A stretch of 12,363 nucleotides of DNA. It comes from Holophaga sp. (lineage in GTDB: Bacteria; Acidobacteriota; Holophagae; Holophagales; Holophagaceae). Position numbers and translations under genes: made by a program. Below are positions 10,267 to 12,363 of this stretch, in pieces. The stretch is taken from assembly GCA_031292735.1 (NCBI GenBank), contig JARLGP010000248.1, positions 1 through 12,363 of the forward strand, given 5' to 3'. The stretch's first letter is position 1. Each line of letters starts with the position of its first letter. The notes beneath the pieces were generated by a model that saw only the letters and a list, made by a program, of their open reading frames with translations, was not told the origin of the DNA and made no database searches.

Positions 10267-10377
10267 GGCCAGCCGGCAACCGATTATGAATGACACGATC
10301 CAGGCCTTCAAAGTGCAAGGCCAGCAAATCCCTGGTTCTCATTCTGCGAACTCCACCTTAATGAGTTGATGCATCAT
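10253..10377 (-). other. Two overlapping micro-ORFs upstream of the DUF4258 gene
   Basis: A 12-codon frame starts at ATG 10377 (MMHQLIKVEFAE) with GGAG 8 nt upstream and stops at 10339. Its stop overlaps the ATG of a 29-codon frame (10342-10253) as ATGA. That second frame has GGTGGAG 8 nt before its ATG and ends 14 nt inside the DUF4258 gene. I do not recognise either peptide. They could be a short leader, coupled small proteins, the decayed remains of another gene, or chance. Good ribosome sites in series are the only support. Confidence 0.22.
10283..10311 (-). promoter_or_regulatory. Predicted sigma70-type promoter of the DUF4258-DUF2283 pair
   Basis: On the minus strand TTGAAG (10311-10306) is followed after exactly 17 nt by CATAAT (10288-10283). 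These match the consensus -35 and -10 boxes at 4 and 5 of 6 positions. Transcription would start near 10276, about 10 nt before the ATG at 10266. A dedicated promoter fits a self-contained two-gene module behind clpB. No operator palindrome was identified within it. Confidence 0.55.
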
Positions 10378-10385
10378 TTCACTTA

Positions 10386-10411
10386 CTCCAATCCCGTTGC
10401 CGGGATTGGAG
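10386..10411 (-). terminator. Perfect 11-bp hairpin with GCAA loop downstream of clpB
   Basis: On the minus strand CTCCAATCCCG (10411-10401) and CGGGATTGGAG (10396-10386) pair without mismatch around a GCAA tetraloop of the stable GNRA class. It lies 66 nt past the clpB stop. It may end or protect the 3' end of clpB mRNA, but no T-run follows, so intrinsic termination is uncertain. The second arm contains the GGAG that would serve the micro-ORF at 10377, so the hairpin could mask that site. Confidence 0.5.
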
Positions 10412-10434
10412 GAGGACCATCGGGTCCGCAGGAC

Positions 10435-10447
10435 AGATTACACGAAT
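10435..10447 (-). repeat. Intergenic motif ATTCGTGTAATCT, copy 2
   Basis: The minus-strand word here matches copy 1 at 4014-4026 in 12 of 13 bases. Next to it ATTCGT occurs again 11 nt away, so the stretch 10435-10458 has a short internal direct repeat. It lies about 30 nt downstream of the clpB stop. Confidence 0.3.
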
Positions 10448-10476
10448 TTTTTACGAATCAAACCCATTTTTTCTGG

Positions 10477-12363
10477 CTACTGCACCGCCTCCACCGTGAT
10501 CGCCAGCTCGTCGCCCTCCAGCTTCAGCACCACCAGCTCACCCGGGTGCAGGCGCCCTTCCAGGATCATGCGCGACAGCCGGTTGACCACCACCTGCTGG
10601 ATCAGCCGCTTGAGCGGGCGCGCCCCCATCTGCGGGTCGAAGCCTTCCTTGCCCAGCCAGCCCAGCACCTCGTCCGGCACCTCCAGCCCCACGTGCTGCT
10701 CGTCCAGCATGACCGTCACCCGCTTCATCTGGATCCGGGCCACGGCCTTCATGTCCTCCAGGCTCAGGGAGCGGAAGGTCACCACTTCGTCCAGCCGGTT
10801 GATGAACTCGGGACGGAAGTACTCCCGCAGCGCCACCTGGATCTCCTTCTCGGCCTTGTCCACCTCGCCGCCGGCGGCGAAGATGGCCTGGCTGCCCACG
10901 TTGGTGGTCATGAGCACCACGGTGTTGCGGAAGTTCACGGTGCGCCCCTTGCCGTCGGTGAGTCGGCCGTCCTCCAGCACCTGCAGGAACAGGTCGAAGA
11001 TCCGGGGGTGCGCCTTCTCCATCTCGTCCAGCAGGATCACCGCGTACGGCCGGCGCCGGATGGCCTCGGTGAGCGCGCCGCCCTCCTCGTAGCCCACGTA
11101 GCCGGGGGCCGCCCCGATCAGCCGGGTGGCGTCGGCCTCGTGGGTGAATTCGCTCATGTCGATGCGCACCAGCGAGTTTTCATCGTCGAACAGGAATTCC
11201 GCCAGGGCCCGGGCCACTTCGGTCTTGCCCACCCCGGTGGGCCCCAGGAACATGAACGAGCCGATGGGACGTTTGGGATCCGCCAGGCCGGCCCGGTTCC
11301 GGCGCAGGGCGTCGCTGATGGCGACCAGGGCCGGATCCTGGCCCACCACCCGCTCGCGCAGCCGCTCTTCCATGTGCAGCAGCTTCTGCCGCTCCCCTTC
11401 CAGGAGCCGGGAGGCGGGGATGCCGGTCCACTTGCTCACCACGTTCGCCACATCCTCCTCGGCCACCTCCAGCCGCAGCATGGCCCCCTCCACGTTGGTG
11501 GCCTGGGCGATCTGCTTCTCCAGCGAGGGCAGTTCGCCGTACTCCAGCCGGGAGGCCCGCTCGTATTCGCCCTTCTGCTTGGCCTGTTCCAGTTCGATGC
11601 GCAGATCATCCAGCCGCTTCTGCAGCGTCCGGGTCGCCTCGATCGCCTGCTTTTCCTGCTCCCACCGGGCCCGGAGGCGCCCCAGCTCCTCGCCGAGATC
11701 CCCCAGTTCCTCGTCCAGTTCCGCCAGCCGCGCCCGGCTGGCGGGGTCCTTCTCCTTGGCCAGGGCGTGGCGTTCCAGCTGAAGCTGCATCTGCCGGCGC
11801 TCCCGGGTGTCGATTTCGATGGGCCGGGTGTCGATCTGGATGCGCACCAGCGAAGCGGCTTCATCCATGAGGTCCACCGCCTTGTCCGGCAGGAACCGGT
11901 CGGCGATGTAGCGCTGGGACAGGGTGACCGCCTCCACCAGGGCCGCGTCGCGGATGCGCACGCCGTGGTGCAGTTCGTAGCGGTCCTTGAGCCCGCGCAG
12001 GATGGAGATGGTGTCCTCCACGCTGGGCTCGGCCACGAACACGGTCTGGAAGCGCCGCTCCAGGGCGGCGTCCTTCTCGATGTGCTGGCGGTATTCGTCG
12101 AGCGTCGTCGCGCCGATGGTATGCAGCTCGCCGCGGGCCAGCGCCGGCTTGAACACGTTGGCGATGTCGAGCCCGCCCTCGGCCGAGCCGGCGCCTACGA
12201 TGGTGTGCACCTCGTCGATGAACAGGATCAGCTCGTCGCCGCGGTCGGCCACCTCCAGGCGCAGCATGGCGCCCTCCACGTTGGTCGCCTGGGCGATCTG
12301 CTTCTCCAGCGAAGGCAGCTCGCCGTACTCCAGGCGGGAGGCCTTTTCGTACTCGCCCCGCGC
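10477..12363 (-). CDS. clpB: ClpB (Hsp104-type) disaggregase, 5' end outside window, abnormal NBD1 junction
   Basis: The frame is open from the right edge to TAG at 10477-10479, giving 628 residues. From residue 40 on, it aligns to E. coli ClpB from about 268 to the C-terminus with matching length. It includes the NBD1 Walker B (ILFIDE, Asp50-Glu51) and arginine fingers Arg103-Arg104 in ALERRF. A coiled-coil middle domain covers about 160-290. NBD2 has Walker A GPTGVGKT (Lys380), pore-loop GYVG and Walker B ILLDE (Asp446-Glu447), followed by a normal C-terminal domain. ClpB is a hexameric ATPase that threads aggregated proteins through its pore and works with DnaK. Residues 1-39 are wrong for this position: they repeat the end of the middle-domain linker instead of the NBD1 segment after Walker A. 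In NBD2, [13 protein letters not shown] replaces the usual EKHSVSRLIGAPPG, a local divergence. Family certainty is high; whether the gene is intact is open. Confidence 0.95.
   Translation of the reverse strand, partial: ARGEYEKASRLEYGELPSLEKQIAQATNVEGAMLRLEVADRGDELILFIDEVHTIVGAGSAEGGLDIANVFKPALARGELHTIGATTLDEYRQHIEKDAALERRFQTVFVAEPSVEDTISILRGLKDRYELHHGVRIRDAALVEAVTLSQRYIADRFLPDKAVDLMDEAASLVRIQIDTRPIEIDTRERRQMQLQLERHALAKEKDPASRARLAELDEELGDLGEELGRLRARWEQEKQAIEATRTLQKRLDDLRIELEQAKQKGEYERASRLEYGELPSLEKQIAQATNVEGAMLRLEVAEEDVANVVSKWTGIPASRLLEGERQKLLHMEERLRERVVGQDPALVAISDALRRNRAGLADPKRPIGSFMFLGPTGVGKTEVARALAEFLFDDENSLVRIDMSEFTHEADATRLIGAAPGYVGYEEGGALTEAIRRRPYAVILLDEMEKAHPRIFDLFLQVLEDGRLTDGKGRTVNFRNTVVLMTTNVGSQAIFAAGGEVDKAEKEIQVALREYFRPEFINRLDEVVTFRSLSLEDMKAVARIQMKRVTVMLDEQHVGLEVPDEVLGWLGKEGFDPQMGARPLKRLIQQVVVNRLSRMILEGRLHPGELVVLKLEGDELAITVEAVQ
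11459..11571 (-). repeat. clpB linker segment, normal copy
   Basis: These 113 bases encode the end of the middle domain, from GEYERAS to LRLEVAE, in the correct place before NBD2. They match 12245-12357 at 103 of 113 positions at an offset of 786 nt, a whole number of codons. Confidence 0.9.
12245..12357 (-). repeat. clpB linker segment, displaced copy joined to NBD1 Walker B
   Basis: This copy encodes the same linker with one change (Arg to Lys) but runs straight into [12 protein letters not shown] of NBD1. Of ten base differences from the normal copy, eight are silent third-position changes and two make the single substitution. The match ends exactly at 12245 after a shared GAGGTGGCCGA, the point where NBD1 sequence takes over. 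Confidence 0.9.

Noticed and set aside
10073..10369. A 98-codon plus-strand frame opposite the DUF4258 gene
   Set aside because: No recognisable family and no ribosome site; the minus-strand frame has clear DUF4258 residues and a promoter.
10397..11092. A 231-codon plus-strand frame opposite the clpB 3' end
   Set aside because: Ser/Arg/Thr-rich translation without family similarity, antisense to conserved ClpB NBD2.
12279..12281. A GTG start for clpB just before the Walker B region
   Set aside because: The Val is inside the conserved linker repeat and the frame remains open to the window edge. A start here would lack NBD1 Walker A and the N-domain.

Overview
The window is a GC-rich (clearly above 60% by eye) bacterial chromosomal segment with tightly packed genes and short AT-rich gaps. 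A membrane-anchored HtrA/Deg protease, a Dcp-type oligopeptidase, BioB, ValRS and ClpB together suggest a Gram-negative bacterium. The stand-alone CCG-domain iron-sulfur protein hints at a lineage with anaerobic or respiratory redox metabolism (Holophagae/Acidobacteriota, delta- or gammaproteobacteria are possible). I cannot fix the taxon from the sequence alone.

Layout. (1) 1-1898, minus: an exported alpha/beta hydrolase with a readable Ser-Asp-His triad, cut by the left edge. (2) 2060-3151, plus: a divergently transcribed Deg/HtrA serine protease with an N-terminal membrane anchor and one PDZ domain. (3) 3196-3846, minus: a two-repeat CCG-domain (HdrB/LutA-like) protein, convergent with the protease. 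(4) 4056-9755, plus: dcp, bioB and valS, with gaps of 47 and 25 nt, probably one transcription unit of housekeeping genes, ended by a very strong hairpin terminator at 9775-9812. (5) 9812-10266, minus: a small low-GC pair, DUF4258 followed by DUF2283 with a 4-nt ATGA overlap, resembling a toxin-antitoxin module and having its own recognisable sigma70-type promoter. (6) 10477-12363, minus: the ClpB disaggregase, complete at its C-terminus and open at the right edge.

The strangest signal is at the right edge. Just before the NBD1 Walker B strand, the clpB frame is joined to a second copy of the end of its own middle-domain linker. That is where the NBD1 segment following Walker A should be. The two copies lie 786 nt (262 codons) apart, match at 103 of 113 bases, and differ almost only at silent positions. 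This is either an in-frame internal duplication or recombination with another clpB lineage, or a strain chimera made during assembly. I regard the assembly explanation as at least as likely.

The second point of interest is the space between clpB and the DUF4258 gene. It holds a perfect 11-bp hairpin with a GCAA loop, two short frames with good Shine-Dalgarno spacing, and an intergenic motif that also occurs upstream of dcp. No tRNA, rRNA, CRISPR array, insertion sequence or prophage gene was seen. The remaining genes look ordinary and intact, so I do not claim a new multi-gene system here.
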